In this document: positions 24,591-35,202 of the stretch, piece by piece
Numbering within the stretch: position 1 is the stretch's first letter
How the letters are laid out: every line of letters begins with the position of its first letter
Program-made: the position numbers and the translations under genes
Source: Pomphorhynchus laevis
Lineage: Eukaryota > Acanthocephala > Palaeacanthocephala > Echinorhynchida > Pomphorhynchidae
DNA: 64,000 nt
Direction: 5' to 3'
Assembly: GCA_012934845.2 (NCBI GenBank)
Contig: WNNJ02003704.1
Location: 243,139 to 307,138, forward strand
Notes under the pieces: model-generated
Told to the model about the DNA's origin: nothing
Seen by the model: the letters and a program-made list of their open reading frames with translations, nothing else
Databases searched by the model: none

Positions 24591-25668
24591 GGCAAAATAA
24601 TTTAAAAGAATTTATATTTAAATAAATTTAGATAAATAATTTTATAAAATAAATAATAATATTCTATATAATTACACAATTTATGTGTTGTATAGTTATA
24701 TATTATGAGAGAATATATCTTGCTTGCCGTCAAAAACATTAATAACATTTAATAACATTTTAATACATTTTAATACATTTTTATACAATATAATTAAATT
24801 ATAAGAGAATACCTTGTCTTTTAGTTAACAAGTGTACATTTTCATTGGATAATTTAATAAAGCATCGAAACTTTTTATGAGTGTATTATCGTTGCTATAC
24901 ATTTTGACTATAGACTTTCTTCGGCCGTTTTGTGCCTATATTATGGAAAGATAGTCTTCTATTAATATATATTTTGAATTAAGACTATTATTGAACCGTT
25001 ATTATCATAAATATTGTCGAAATTCGATAATATGTTATGAAATAGTGCAATCACATGTCGGTGTATATTTTGTAACGATAGTTGTATTGATCTATTGAAC
25101 GCACTTGCCATATTTTTTGTAGTTTCACGTTGAGCCAGATCGATCGGCTAAAAAATGACTATCAAGGAATGTTATCTGCAATAACAAGCTGACTTTATCG
25201 GCTATTTTTAGGTTATCGTCCGTTATTACGCAAATGAAAAACGTTCTTGAGTTTTCCGATCAGCGGATTCCATAGACAATTTTATTTCACAGAAAACATT
25301 CATTATTTGGTGTTCTACTTTTAAATCAAAAACGTTGCTAGATATGAACAGGATCTTGAAAATTTAATTAGCTATTTCAACATATTTAAAACTGAACTTT
25401 TGTGTAATTCAATATGTAAGTATTTTAGTCTTATTTTTACTATATAGCCCTTCGCCACAATGGCTTTAAAAATATATATTAGATAATTATTATTTTATTA
25501 ATTATATATTTATTTTAATATATTATTTATTATTTAATATATTTTATTTATTATTTAATTAATAATAGATAAAATTTGATATTAGATAAATTTTATATTC
25601 ATTTCAAGATAAATTGCTAAGTGAATTTAAAATACTTTATATTATAGAAATGTGTAGATATAAATCTT
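24591..25668. other. AT-rich sequence, no gene seen
   Basis: Short local duplications (for example TAACATTTTAATACATTT near 24750) only. Confidence 0.5.
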
Positions 25669-25824
25669 AATTCTTTTGGTTGTGGCGCAATATTATCCTC
25701 ACAGGTATTGTTCCTATTCTTGATACAGCAGGACGCTACTAATCAGAATATTACCTGTGAGGATAAATATCACAGGTAATATAAATACCTGTGAGCATAA
25801 TATTGTGCCACAACCAGAAGAATT
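25669..25824. mobile_element. MITE-like inverted-repeat element, ~44-bp arms
   Basis: The left arm from 25669 (AATTCTTTTGGTTGTGGCGC...) and the right arm ending at 25824 are imperfect reverse complements over about 44 bp. Further nested inverted copies of CCTCACAGGTAT lie inside. It has no coding capacity, and no clear target duplication was found. Confidence 0.7.
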
Positions 25825-26603
25825 TCAGCTCACATATGCATTTAAGTTAAATAAATCTAAACGTTTGTATATTTTAATAAATTTTAATAATATTGAAAGC
25901 AATAATGACGAAAGCAATATAAAATATCTTTATCAGATCAAATTTTGATGACCAGCTGTTATAATTTAGAGAATATTAAAGTATTTAGTACTAACGTTTA
26001 TTATACGTCATTGGAACTGTTAATTTTCATAAGTTCAAATAAAGTTTCATTTAGTAAAATACGTTAATAATTGCAGCTGCTATTACTTATTTAATACAAA
26101 ATAAATATAATATTAATTATATAATGTGTTATTATATTAATTATATAATGTTATTATATTATTTATAGTTAATATTATATTAATATCAAAACATTTCGTC
26201 ACTTTTGCATCTGCCTCATCATTATTGCATAAGCAACATAACACTTCGTCCCTTTTGTCATTTTTGTGATAATACATGGACAAAAGTAATTGAAACTAAG
26301 AAGATGATAGCAATCGAGAAATTTAAAATATTTTATGCATCGTATTTCTGAAAAACGCATTTAATTATGTTGGGTTTGGACCCAAACATCAAATCGTAAT
26401 TTACAATTTGTCAATTAACATTTCATGACCAATGATAAATTCCCCGAATAAACACAAAAAATATTTATACAGAATAATCAATATTGTATATTTGAGATTA
26501 TACATCTTTGGGTATTCTACGTCTGTAGGTATCTTTGACTATTCACCGTCATCGGAACTAGATATAAAGAGAGAATTATTTTGTCGCATGATTTAGAAAT
26601 GAC
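25825..26603. other. AT-rich sequence, no gene seen
   Basis: No feature is supported, although it lies just downstream of the GTSF1-like gene and should contain its 3' untranslated region. Confidence 0.4.
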
Positions 26604-26682
26604 TTACACATCTGAGATACCACTGTCATCCAATTGTTGTCGATTAGTAGATACTTGTTGCTGCCTATTTAATTCGGTTCTT
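26604..26682 (-). CDS. GTSF1-like: GTSF1-like last coding exon
   Basis: Acceptor AAATGTTGCAG. Joining to exon 3 gives a matching phase and 25 residues rich in Gln and Asp, then TAA. The stop overlaps a GTAAGT, so a further exon is conceivable. Confidence 0.62.
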
Positions 26683-29600
26683 CTGCAACATTTGAAAAAA
26701 TCAAACGGACATTATTTAACAAATACCTTCTCCCTTGCATTGCAAATAATGTAAATCGTAAAGCACCTAAATATTTGAATAACTGAGTTATAAACTAAAT
26801 TATGACTAAATGTTCATAACGACAAAACCCAATGTTTTAGCTATTTACTAAAACATTGCTTTTTCGTTTATAACCAAATTACTAGATTTTTAAATATAAA
26901 TATTTAAAATATCTTATAATATTTTAATATATAATTATATATTATCATATAATTTCTAAAATAATATAAAATATTAGAAAAATTATAAATGAATCAAAAA
27001 TACACATGAGTATTTAAATATTAAAAAATTAAAATTGACATTTATGATAATTTTAATAACTCATGCTATCGATAAAATTATAAATCTTAACATCTGATGG
27101 CAAATTGCATCCATTGAATAAACGCTGTTTTCATCGAAAAAAATATTTTTATATATTTGTCTTACTCATAAATGACAATTTGTGGTCATGATCATGCAAG
27201 CTAGTAAATATGCGTTGTTTATAATATTTTATGATTCAATGACTTGGCCTGTTCCGTTCATGCTTATTTGAGATTCAAATTTGAACATTTACTATTTGAA
27301 GAATAACTTCCTTTATCACAAACTTTTATAAAGTTAATAGATAAATTTTTTTCTTAACAAAGCCAAGTACTTACTGTCTTTAATATATAATTAATAATTA
27401 TGTATTGTATAATTATATGTAATAATATATAACAATATATAATTAATAATTATATACAGATCTCTATAATTAATTTTATATAAATTTCAGTTTACTTGTG
27501 TCTTTTCAAAATATTGTATAAAGACTATAAAAACTTTAAATGATCGTTTATAAATTGTGCGTTTATTAATTACAAAAGATATTTTTTAGAATTTAAAGAG
27601 AAACACTGCGGCTACCGTTTAAAATATAAAGTAAATTACCTCGTCCAATGGATCGTACTTTTCTAAACATTAAATGAGAAAATATAAGTTATTAACTAAA
27701 TTACTTACTGTTTAGCTTCCGGATCATCCCAAGGCAAACTAGTTGGTGTATAATTTTTAGAATTATCAGCTAAGTGAAAAAGCTAAAATTTAGCAAACAA
27801 TAAAACTTAAAAATTAAATTAAATTTTTGCTACATTTTTGCTATCATGATATTCAATTTAGAAAGCAAATTAAATATCCAATTATCATACATTCTTGCTA
27901 TTTTTAAAATGGGCATTTGGTGTTCAGTAATAGCAATTTTAAGGATAACTTATAAAACTACGAATTTATATTGAAGAATATCGGACAATAGTCGTTATAT
28001 ACTAAACAAACATCGTTATTTATTTTTTAATTCGATAATAGTCGTTATATTAAAATCTGGGTTAATTCATAATCAGTTAAGTCATTTTAAATTAATATAA
28101 AATTGGCAAGAAAAATTGCAAATATAATTTAATTATGATGGCTAAAAAATGACTGCAATATCGACGCTCGGCCTTTTATTATCCTCACATTATGGAATTC
28201 TTTATTAAAATTTTTGTCAATTAACTAATTAATGAAAATAATTAATAGTTAAATAAGTTAATAAGTTATTTTCAATTAAAGAAAATGTTATCCAATATTA
28301 CCGGGAAAACAAAGTCTAAAAGTTTATAATAAAATGTCAATAGAACAAATTAGGTTACCTAACAAACTACATACTTTGAAGAATACACAAATAAAAAAAT
28401 ATATTAATTTAAAAAAGAATAATAACTTACTATTTTTACAAGCCGATAAATAGTATGTTATATTTACTATTTATTTTGTTTTTAAATTAAAAACAAAATA
28501 AATAGATAACTAAATTAATAAATTATAAATTCTCTATACATTTTATAAATTCTCTGTTTACTTAAGCATACAATTTTAAGCGTACAGTTTTTAGACGAAA
28601 TTGTTTTTCTGATGATGTTAGAAGCAGCAAGTTTAATATAAAAATAAATTAGTGTTTACTAATCCTGCTATAAAATTAAAAATTAAAAAACTGATATTAT
28701 AAATGTATCGTTTATATTTCAATAGTGCGACGTGCATCATAAGAAAATATAGATTTTTACAACTATATTAATGAATATTTTAAATATAAATGAAATACAA
28801 TAAAATAAAACAAAAATAATAAAAAAAAGATTTTTCTCTCTCATTAAAATCTATTTTTGATGATAGCAGAAACTATCGAAATACAAGCAACTTAAATTTA
28901 GTCTATAAATCGTGATTTTAAATTAAATGAATAATAAGAATTAAAATCAATATTATTTTCAATTTGTAAATTTATTTGAAGTTTATACTAAATAAGATTT
29001 TAAAATGTTTAATTAGATTTAAATATTTATAAAAATTATTTAGTAAAATTTTATGTAGATAAGCTAAAAGATGGAATGCTTTATTTGCATTCCATCTGAA
29101 ATGCATCGTTATAGATTTGGATTTTTACATTCATAAAATAAATCTTCATTAACAGCACATTCATGTCATAGCACCTCTACGAAATTTATCACTCACGCGC
29201 TTTATCGAAGGATATATTTTCAATATATTTATTTTTGTTGAATTCAGATCTTGAACGACAATTTAAATGATGTTCATGCAGCTTTCTTTGTGGCACTAAA
29301 TGTCTTGCGTTATAAAAACAAGATACAAGTTCGATTTCTGGATGATTCTAAATTAATAAAAAGTAGCAATAATAATGATATATATAATTAATTATAAATT
29401 GACAATAATCGTAAACCTCCAACATTAAAAGATTGTTTAATATTACAAAACAATTATCTAAATATTTTTTAACAAATTAGAAGCCTAAATATTTAAATCT
29501 AAAATAAAAATCAATTTTTATGAATTGATTTATAAATAGAGAAAATTCGTTTCCAATCCGAATTATTACAATAAGGCGAGAAAACATAAATATTATTTAT

Positions 29601-32600
29601 TTGATTAGAAAAATCCAATATTTCGACGGCACTACGGCACGTCATCTTCAGGGTTGTATGTAGTTGTTAGTAAAAAAAATTTGTCCAGTAAAATATTATT
29701 ATATAACCAGTAAAATATTATGGTCAAAAATTTTTTACTTATAACTATATACAACCCTGAAGATGACGTACCGTAGTGCCGTCGAAATAGTTGATTTTTG
29801 TAATCAAATAAATATTCCTGTTTCCTCGACTTCTTGTAATGATTTATAAATAACAGACGATTAGAGGTCATCTGGAGAAATTGTTATGTTATTAAGTTTC
29901 GATCCATATTCCTTGACCCAACATAGGAACGGGGTCAAATACGCGCTAATGACGTATTTCCTCTGATGAAATTTGATTATTTAATGTACCTTATTCTAAT
30001 ACAAAGCAGTTTGTTTATTATCCATTCTAATTCAATGTTTATTACAATGTTTCTATTTTTATAACAAATTACGAGACTGGCTGTGCTGCGCATGTCGGTC
30101 TTCAGATCAGTTCCATCAGAATACCATATCTGCGTTTTGCAAATGATGTTGTCTTGTTGGCTTCTTGTCATGAGGAAGTGCACTGCTTACTAGATCGATT
30201 TACGATGGAATGCCAAGCAGTTAGGATGTTAATTAGAACCTCCAAGACTGTATCTATTTATTCGCCTCGGATCCAGGTGTTAATGTCAACACGGTTTAGA
30301 GAAAATGTTCTTCCTGAGTCGAGGACTTCAAGTATCTTGGGGTATTGTTCTCGAGGGACGGCATGAACACCATGGAGATTGAGAAGCGTATCTAACGCAA
30401 CAATGCGTTCGTTGTAGACGTCTGCCGTGGTAAAACAGGAGTTGAGTATTCAGGCGAAGCTTTCGGTTTGCCGAACAATCTTCGTTCATATCTTAACCCA
30501 TGGTCATGAGCTTTATATTAGGACCGAATAGGTAAGATCTCGCATAGATGCGACCGAATAAGGTTCCTTCACGGTGTGGCTGGCCTTAGCCATAGAGATA
30601 AGGTTAAGAATTCGATCATCCGGGATAGACTCGGAGTAAAGTTTCTGCGTCTCCACATCCAAGAGAGTTAGTTGAGGTGGCTAAAACACGTTTTAAGGAT
30701 GTCTAAGGATCGACTTCCTCGAAGGGTTTTCCAGACTGAACATTCTGAAAAGAGATTTCGAGGTAGACCACGGTACCGTTGGAGAGATCAAATCTTGAAA
30801 ATGATCGAAGACCGCTTTGGGATATCTGAAATATAACTCGGGTCTGTCGTTCAGGATCGAGATGTTTGGAGTAATTTGGTTCGTACACTGCCTCCACGAC
30901 CCGAACCTCCATACCAGTAATTGACAAGAAAAATAATCTTGTGTTACTTTTATTTTATCTTATTTTCTTGTAATATATTATAACATATTATAAATAATAT
31001 ATTATAAATAATATATTATATTATTTTGATCAAATATATGCTATTTTATTCTGATACAAAGTAAATTATTTTTTATCCGTAAAAATTTTCGCTTATGAGC
31101 TTAAATTTATTTTTAATAATATTGTGTTGATTTATATATTTTACTATTTTCTGCTTGATGTTATTTTTATATAAACCTAATTTAAAATATGCATCTATTA
31201 AATTATTTAAATGATTTTTAAGAAAACCAATATAGTTACAAATTGTTGCAATTCTTAAAATTTCATTATTTAATGTATTATATTTTATATTATATGGTAT
31301 GCATGAAAGTTAATGCAAAAATATGTTCATTGTAAATTTAAATATGTCATCTTTACGATATAAATTAATAGTAGTTTTAATTGATGTTAATTTTATGCTC
31401 ATATCAAGATATACTTTATCATCAATATTGGCTTTATAAAGAATGAGGCTACCTGGATAAATTGGTTCGCTTATATTCATTACCCAACATAGCAGCGGGG
31501 CCAAATACATGCTAATGATGTATTTCCTCTGATAAAACTATCTAGTATCTTATTCTAATACAAAGTATATTATTTATTATCCATCCATAAAAATTTGCCA
31601 CTTAAGAGTTTAAATTTATTCTTTATATTATTGTGTTGATTTATATATTTTACTATTTTCTGCTTGATGTTATTTTTATAGTAACCTAGTTTAAAATATG
31701 TATCTATTAAATTATTTAAATGATTTTTAAGAAAGTCAATATCATTACATATTGTTGTAATTCTTAAAATTTCATTATTTAATGAATTACATTTTATATT
31801 ATATAGTATGCATGAATGCTCATGCAAAAATATGTTTCTTGTAAATTTAAATATGCCATCTTTACGATATAAATTAATATTAGTTTAAATTGATGTTAAT
31901 TTAATGTTCATATCTTGATATACACTTTATTTATCATCAATATTGGTTTTATTAAAAATAAGATAAAAAAATATTCATCAAACTTATTGAAAATTAACAG
32001 AAAAATAGTCGTTTCAAGAATACATAGTTTCAGTGTTTCTGGTAGAGGTCGTATTACCGGGAAAACAATGTTTACAAGTCAATAATAACTTGCTAGTAGA
32101 ACAAATTAGATCAGCTAATTGAGCCTACATATTTTACACGATATATAAATTAAAAATGAAGATAAATAATAGATAATTATATAACATTTAATTCAATTTA
32201 TATTTATATCAAGTCATAATTTAAAATTGAAATTTATAATAAAAGTCATTTTTATGAATTGACAAATAAATAACATACGACGTATTAGAATAAGGATTAG
32301 TGGTTACCAAGATCAACTGCTATAATATTAGTTATATTATATTACTTATATTACTTAAATTCTTTTATCAAAAATGTAATTTATAATTTATAAATTATAA
32401 ATTTATTATTAAATAATTTATATTAATTTAATATCTTTTGTTTGATTTTATTTTTATATAAACCTAATTTAAAATATGTATCTATTAAATTATTTAAATG
32501 ATTTTGAAGAAAGCCAATATCGTTACAAATTGTCGCAATTCTTAAAATTTCATTATTTAATGTATTATATTTTATATTATATGGTATGCATGAATGCTCA

Positions 32601-34021
32601 TGCAAAAATATGTTTCTTGTAAATTTAAATATGTCATTTTTACGATATAAATTAATAGTAGTTTTAGTTAATGTTAATTTAATGTTCATATCTAGATATA
32701 CACCTTCTTTATCATTAATATTGGTTTTGTTAAGAATAAGGCTTTCTGGATAAATTTGTTCATTAATTGAATAAAAATTATTAGAATTAAATATACATAT
32801 ATCATCAATGTATCGAAACATATATTTCATATATTTATATTAGTTAGATTTAGTTTTTACACAGTTATGAACAAATTTATAATTGTTGAACTAATTGTTG
32901 CAATTCTTAAAATTTCATTATTTAATGTATTATATTTTATATTATATGGTATACATAAATGCTCATGCAAAAATATGTTTCTTGTAAATTTAAATATGTC
33001 ATCTTTGTCATCCATAAAAAATGCGCAATATGAAAAATCTATATTCTTCATTATTTTTAAAAGCATACAAAAGCATATCCTAATTAGCTAGTTCACCTAA
33101 AAAATAATTAAATAAAATCTTTATAAATATGGAAAAGAACAACTCATTGCGTTCTCAATGGGTAAATTCTTTATAAATTCGGCTAAGCTGTTATAATAAA
33201 CTGTTGTATCTTGAAGCTTATTCCACAATCCGAAAACTCGAATATCAAATTAGACAGCTCTTGATTTCTTTACTCAATCTCTTCACAGGGTCAGACCATA
33301 ACCTCGGAGAACATCCGATGAGCGCAAATGAATGCATCCTCAAGGAGGAGGATCTAATTGATTAAAAGTTTTCCATACCATACACATGTCGATGTATCGG
33401 GAGGTCCACATGACGGTCTGAAGCCGAAGTACTTTTAGTCTTTCAAGGTAGGGCAATAATTTCAAAATCAGTGTTAGCCTGATAGCTATAATATAATATT
33501 ATATGGCATATAATAAGTTGGCTTTCTTCAAATGATTTATGATTTATTTTTTCTTCAATGCACATATTGAAACATATATTTCATATTTGTATATAATTTA
33601 GATTAATTTTTTTAAACAGTTATGAACAAATTCCTATTCGCTAATACTTAAAAATAAGTAAGCTATAATTCGGATTGTGTTATCTTCCATTGGAACACCT
33701 TTTACTTGTCTGAATAAGAACGTTTCTTCTTTGAAATAATTTTATCAAAATATTTAAGGATTCTATTAATCCAATTCCATCTATATATTTATATTTACAT
33801 TTTGATTTATCGAAATATTTAAGGCTTCTGTTATTTCAATTTTATTTATATATTTATTTTTAAAATCGTCACATTTTTAAATATTAGAATGAGCAAAAAT
33901 CGAAGGTGTAAATTTTATGTAATACTTTTCGACACTTGATTACGTGAGCAGGATATCGCAAATCGTTAACAATGTGTGATGAGTCATAAGGACAAATAGA
34001 CATTCCAGGCGGACAAGTCAT
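26604..34021 (-). CDS. GTSF1-like: GTSF1-like CHHC zinc-finger protein, four coding exons
   Basis: Coding exons 33926-34021, 29197-29347, 27709-27769 and 26604-26682 (minus) join in frame to 128 residues (387 nt with stop). Two tandem CHHC zinc fingers have the U11-48K/TRM13/GTSF1 spacing C-x5-H-x9-H-x3-C: C10/H16/H26/C30 (CPYDSSHIVNDL...) and C42/H48/H58/C62 (CFYNARHLVPQ...). A short tail follows with the only tryptophan (W96 in SLPWDDPEAK) and an acidic end. GTSF1 proteins (Asterix in flies) are Piwi cofactors in the piRNA pathway; the paired fingers bind RNA and the C-terminal aromatic residues contact Piwi. All three introns begin GT and end AG and sit at matching phases. An in-frame stop precedes the ATG. 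The protein is shorter than human GTSF1 (167). Intron 1 (4.6 kb) is filled with retroelement debris. The fingers are secure; the last exon is the least certain part. Confidence 0.86.
27709..27769 (-). CDS. GTSF1-like: GTSF1-like exon 3
   Basis: 61 nt, acceptor CTTTTTCACTTAG, donor GTAAGT. It encodes DNSKNYTPTSLPWDDPEAK plus split codons at both ends. Confidence 0.7.
27770..29196. other. Intron of the GTSF1-like gene
   Basis: AT-rich, no recognisable element. A second AT-rich intron lies at 26683-27708. Confidence 0.6.
29197..29347 (-). CDS. GTSF1-like: GTSF1-like exon 2 (second CHHC finger)
   Basis: Acceptor ATTAATTTAG, donor GTGAGT. 151 nt, starting NHPEIELVSC, which continues directly from ...VIKCRK of exon 1 as in GTSF1 (CRKNHP). 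Confidence 0.87.
29565..29840. mobile_element. Palindromic repeat with ribozyme-like motif on both arms
   Basis: A near-palindrome. The left arm (about 29565-29670) and right arm (about 29740-29840) are reverse complements through CGACGGCACTACGG, CGTCATCTTCAGGGTTGTAT and flanks. Each arm holds CTGAAGA-T-GACG...CGTC-GAAA, the same arrangement as the motif in the 42-44 kb satellite. It lies in GTSF1 intron 1, just beyond exon 2. The minus-strand open frame across it is a by-product of the palindrome. Confidence 0.75.
29885..30030 (-). mobile_element. 3'-end fragment of the RYIDD-type RT family
   Basis: It matches (minus strand) the trailer seen at 31.5, 52.4 and 54.8 kb (TTTGTATTAGAATAAG..., CCTATGTTGGGT). 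Diverged; no coding capacity. Confidence 0.55.
30070..30960 (+). mobile_element. 5'-truncated LINE, second copy of the 9.8-kb family
   Basis: Plus-strand matches to the 9.8-kb LINE at nucleotide and protein level: a degenerate FADD box (LRFANDVVLLAS-like, ~30140), LDRFTMECQAVRMLIRTSKT (~30200), and C-terminal RMSKDRLPRRVF and RGRPRYRWRDQI in changing frames (~30690-30790). The 3' tail is near 30905-30960. Frame changes and stops make it inactive. It sits in GTSF1 intron 1 and is antisense to the gene. Confidence 0.85.
31040..33090 (-). mobile_element. Cluster of RYIDD-type reverse-transcriptase fragments
   Basis: At least four minus-strand fragments of one RT family: about 31040-31500, 31500-31970, 32420-32830 and 32870-33070. 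The best (32423-32830) reads MKYMFRYIDDICIFN (catalytic Y-x-D-D region), [34 protein letters not shown] and a helical end. The 31500-31560 joint carries the family's 3' trailer followed by a second fragment. The RT type resembles Penelope-like or other unclassified animal RTs, and I cannot settle which. All copies are truncated. They lie in GTSF1 intron 1 in the sense direction. Confidence 0.7.
33170..33470 (-). mobile_element. LINE C-terminal fragment
   Basis: The minus strand reads PYLERLKVLRLQTVMWTSRY, then RGYGLTL and RVFGLWNKLQDTTVYYNS, the typical extreme C-terminus of LINE ORF2 proteins (Y-x-x-R-L...L-W-N-x-L-P). Several stops. No other part of this element is nearby. Confidence 0.65.
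33480..33850 (-). mobile_element. Penelope-like RT fragment
   Basis: The minus strand reads LFRQVKGVPMED...IIAYLFLSIS, matching [20 protein letters not shown] at 61 kb. The pattern (Q-I-x-G-x-x-M-G...S-P-I-I-A-D) is the RT block before the catalytic box of Penelope-like elements. Decayed. Confidence 0.6.
33926..34021 (-). CDS. GTSF1-like: GTSF1-like exon 1 (first CHHC finger)
   Basis: 32 codons, ending in phase 0 before donor GTATTA. A possible very short 5'UTR intron lies just upstream (about 34038-34070, CAG|GTGAAT to TTTCAG). Confidence 0.85.
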
Positions 34022-34470
34022 TTAATGCTGTTTTTAATAGAATATCTGAAATTTACAAAAAGTTTAATTCACCTGCCAATAAACTCGCTTGACAACCAAC
34101 AATTACCAGCAAACATAAGAAAATTTTTCTCAACACAACGTTTGAAAGATTTTAAACGTACAATTTTTCTTAGAAGAAGCAATGTTTCTCCCAGAGAATA
34201 GAAAACAATTTGAACACAATAGAAAACTAGAATTTGGTGCTCGACAAATAAGAACATTTAAAGCATTTGTAATTATTTCCAAACTTGAAAAGAATCCATG
34301 CAAAGTTGAATTGCTGCGTTAATTAAATACTTTTTGTCTTGTGAACATCTGCTTCGGAAACTGGCAAATTTATCTAAAATTGTCCTTTACTATTTTAGAT
34401 AAATTTTTTAAAGAAAATATTAGAAAGATAAGATTTTTGGATTAAGCCGCTTAATTCCACGTACCCATTA
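34022..34470. other. Promoter and 5' region of the GTSF1-like gene
   Basis: No repeat is recognised. 5'UTR sequence and the promoter of the minus-strand gene should lie here, but I see no motif to pin down the transcription start. Confidence 0.35.
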
Positions 34471-34473
34471 GGA

Positions 34474-35202
34474 TTGAATGACGTGGTACAAGGAATTGGC
34501 AGAAGTAGTATAATACATAATAAACAACTATATTATAATAATCCGGTTAAACGCAAACCAAGAAGTCATGGCGATAAAAGGAATAAGAAAAATAGAGTTA
34601 AAAATATTAAAAAAGATATGTATATAAATGAACAATTAGAAATATTAAAACAACTTTTAAGTGATAATAAGCTAAAAGATCTTTATGTAAATATAAGAAG
34701 TTTTTCTAAAGATATCATATGTTCAATAAATCAAAAATTAATTAACGACTATGATAGGATAAGTTGTATAATAGACAGTTATTGTAATACAAAATACTAT
34801 AATCATACAATAAATGTAAATAATAACAATAGAAAATATACATTAACCATAAACTTCATTAATAAATGTATAGATAACATAAATATAGGTAGACTTTTAA
34901 ATAATTCTAAAAGTAAAGAAATAATAGGGTCAGATTTAAGTAAATATATTCCTAAAATAAGGTATAAACTCCTATCACCATTAGGACGAAAAATTTGTAA
35001 TTATAATAAAGAATTAAAATCAATATGTAACGATAATATTAGAAACATAATGGAAACAGAATGCAATTGTAAAAGTCTTAGTTTTGATAAAATAAATGAA
35101 CATATATGTACTCATAATCTAGAATTAATTAAGAATTGTGAATTAAGAAAGCTGCTATCAAAAGGGTATAAAAAATATATGGATAAAATTGAAAAAAAAT
35201 AA
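34474..35202 (+). CDS. N-terminal part of the RYIDD-type RT polyprotein
   Basis: 242 residues, Lys/Asn-rich as expected from the AT content, with no internal stop. The C-terminal part (SPLGRKICNYNKELKS..., CNCKSLSFDKINEHICTHNL..., LRKLLSKGYKKY) matches, from memory, the region upstream of RT in a family of animal retroelements where a CxC...H(V/I)xTxxLxxxxNxxLRxLLxKGPKY pattern precedes the polymerase. The usual RT part does not follow. The ORF ends about 3.4 kb from the next fragments, so it is a truncated copy or a stand-alone remnant. The cysteines and histidines (CNC...H.C.H) could form a zinc site. It sits between the GTSF1-like and malectin genes. Confidence 0.6.
   Translation: MNDVVQGIGRSSIIHNKQLYYNNPVKRKPRSHGDKRNKKNRVKNIKKDMYINEQLEILKQLLSDNKLKDLYVNIRSFSKDIICSINQKLINDYDRISCIIDSYCNTKYYNHTINVNNNNRKYTLTINFINKCIDNINIGRLLNNSKSKEIIGSDLSKYIPKIRYKLLSPLGRKICNYNKELKSICNDNIRNIMETECNCKSLSFDKINEHICTHNLELIKNCELRKLLSKGYKKYMDKIEKK

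Noticed and set aside
27640-27662. A 23-nt exon (AAAAGTACGATCC...) with AG and GT borders between GTSF1-like exons 3 and 4
   Set aside because: Including it gives an early stop after a few residues in one phase. Skipping it gives a matching phase and a longer, natural C-terminus. It may be an alternative exon, but I left it out.
29632-29871. 79-residue minus-strand ORF
   Set aside because: It spans a palindrome and exists only because both arms are open.
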